From: Marinilabiliales bacterium
Lineage (GTDB): Bacteria > Bacteroidota > Bacteroidia > Bacteroidales > UBA12077
Direction: 5' to 3'
NCBI GenBank assembly: GCA_002869305.1
Contig: PKTC01000505.1
Coordinates: 1 to 7,417, forward strand
Length of the DNA stretch: 7,417 nucleotides
The notes under the pieces were generated by a model, which saw only the letters and a list, made by a program, of their open reading frames with translations, did not search any database and was not told the DNA's origin. Positions 6,534 to 7,417 of this stretch are shown here, in pieces (the stretch's first letter is position 1; the number at the start of each line of letters is the position of its first letter). A program made the position numbers and the translations under genes.

Positions 6534-7417
6534 TGAATGAAATGGTACTAAATACAGATGTGGTTCAGGTGAACAAGCAAAAGGATAAAATTGAATTTAG
6601 AAAAAATAAAAATCAAATTTTTAAAGTTTTAGTAATCGTTTTGTCTATTATAACTATTTCTCCAATTGTATTAATTATTGGCAAATTAGTAATTAATGGA
6701 GTGAGTCAAATTAATTTAGATTTTTTTACTCAAACTGCACCAGATACTTTTGAGGCAATGACAGCCGTCTCAAATGGCGAAAAAATACCTGGAGGAATTG
6801 TCAATGGAATTACTGGAACATTACTCATAGTATTAGTGTCATCCTTTATAGCAATTCCAATTGGTATTATTACAGGAATCTATTTATATGAAAATCAAAA
6901 CAAGAAGTACGCGAATTTAATTCGTAATTTAACTGATATCTTACAAGGTGTACCTTCGATCGTTTTAGGTATAATTGGCTATTTATGGGTAGTTATAAAT
7001 ATTACTAATGGTTTTTCAGCTTTAGCCGGTAGCGTATCGCTTGCAATTATGATGTTACCTTTAATTATAAGATCAACTGAGGAGACGATGAAAATGGTAC
7101 CTGAAAGTATAAAAGAGGCTGGTGTGGCTCTCGGGGTACCATACCATAAAATCATTTTAAGAGTAATGATTCCTTCCAGTTTTAGTGGTCTCATAACATG
7201 TATTCTTTTATCGATTTCAAGGATTTTAGGAGAAACTGCTCCTTTATTGTTAACCACGCTAGGAAGTCCTGTGATTAATTTGGATGTAACACGACCAACT
7301 AACGCAGTACCTTTATTAATTTGGAATTTTTATAATGATCCCAATCTTATCGATTTAATTTGGAGTTCTTCATTATTCTTAATGGGATTAGTATTAACAT
7401 TGAATATTATTTCAAAA
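6533..7417 (+). CDS. pstA: Phosphate ABC transporter permease PstA, 3' end cut by window edge
   Basis: The frame from the ATG at 6533 is open for 295 codons to the last base of the window. That ATG shares its A with the TAA of pstC (TAATG); a second ATG at 6542 is an alternative start. The first 30 residues are polar and cytosolic. Helices follow near 31-55, 90-118, 132-158, 165-182, 218-236 and from 276. The EAA loop is PESIKEAGVALGVPYHKIIL at 190-209. GGIVNGITGTLLIV (87-100), LQGVPSIVLG (137-146) and RILGETAPLLLTTLG (230-244) are PstA hallmarks. The usual length is about 280-300, so only a short C-terminal tail is missing. It pairs with PstC in the inner membrane; pstB and phoU would be expected next, outside the window. 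Confidence 0.95.
   Translation, partial: MNEMVLNTDVVQVNKQKDKIEFRKNKNQIFKVLVIVLSIITISPIVLIIGKLVINGVSQINLDFFTQTAPDTFEAMTAVSNGEKIPGGIVNGITGTLLIVLVSSFIAIPIGIITGIYLYENQNKKYANLIRNLTDILQGVPSIVLGIIGYLWVVINITNGFSALAGSVSLAIMMLPLIIRSTEETMKMVPESIKEAGVALGVPYHKIILRVMIPSSFSGLITCILLSISRILGETAPLLLTTLGSPVINLDVTRPTNAVPLLIWNFYNDPNLIDLIWSSSLFLMGLVLTLNIISK

Noticed and set aside
6979..7257. Minus-strand open frame of 92 codons over the pstA region
   Set aside because: The plus strand here encodes PstA with its EAA loop and conserved motifs; the opposite frame is a shadow.

Overview
The window looks like chromosomal DNA from a marine or anaerobic member of the Bacteroidota, with Marinifilaceae/Marinilabiliales-like relatives my best guess. 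The reasons are the AT-rich composition, A-rich leaders without clear Shine-Dalgarno sequences, TAnnTTTG-type -7 promoter elements, a PiT transporter fused to a PhoU-like domain, and Bacteroidota-style SiaB/SiaC proteins. The taxon is inferred from protein style, not from a search.

Left part (1-909, minus strand): a two-gene partner-switching module. It holds a SiaB-family HATPase kinase (394-909) and, 7 bp downstream, a SiaC-family (DUF1987) regulatory phosphoprotein that runs off the left edge. Bases 910-1154 form a divergent promoter region. It carries a plausible siaB promoter on the minus strand and, on the plus strand, a direct repeat with 11-bp period that matches the layout of a PHO box.

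Right part (1155-7417, plus strand): a phosphate-uptake island. It begins with a PiT-type phosphate transporter carrying a C-terminal PhoU-like (DUF47) domain (1155-3413). This gene is interrupted by a single in-frame TGA at codon 175, while the reading frame on both sides is intact. A rho-independent terminator follows. A second promoter region with four to five 11-bp-phased PHO-box-like repeats then leads into an apparent operon: an outer-membrane porin (3585-4583), the phosphate-binding lipoprotein PstS (4605-5666), and the permeases PstC (5682-6533) and PstA (6533 to the right edge). PstA overlaps the pstC stop by one base and lacks only its last residues. pstB and phoU would be expected just outside the window on the right.

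Together the plus-strand genes describe a path for phosphate: porin through the outer membrane, PstS capture in the periplasm, PstCA(B) import, and a separate ion-coupled PiT route. Repeat structures in front of both transcription units suggest shared control by a PhoB/PhoP-type regulator. The main points for follow-up are the nonsense codon in the PiT gene, the two PHO-box-like arrays, and a Ser in place of the usual Thr at the presumed phosphoacceptor of SiaC. I saw no wholly new system; nearly all sequence is explained by known families.
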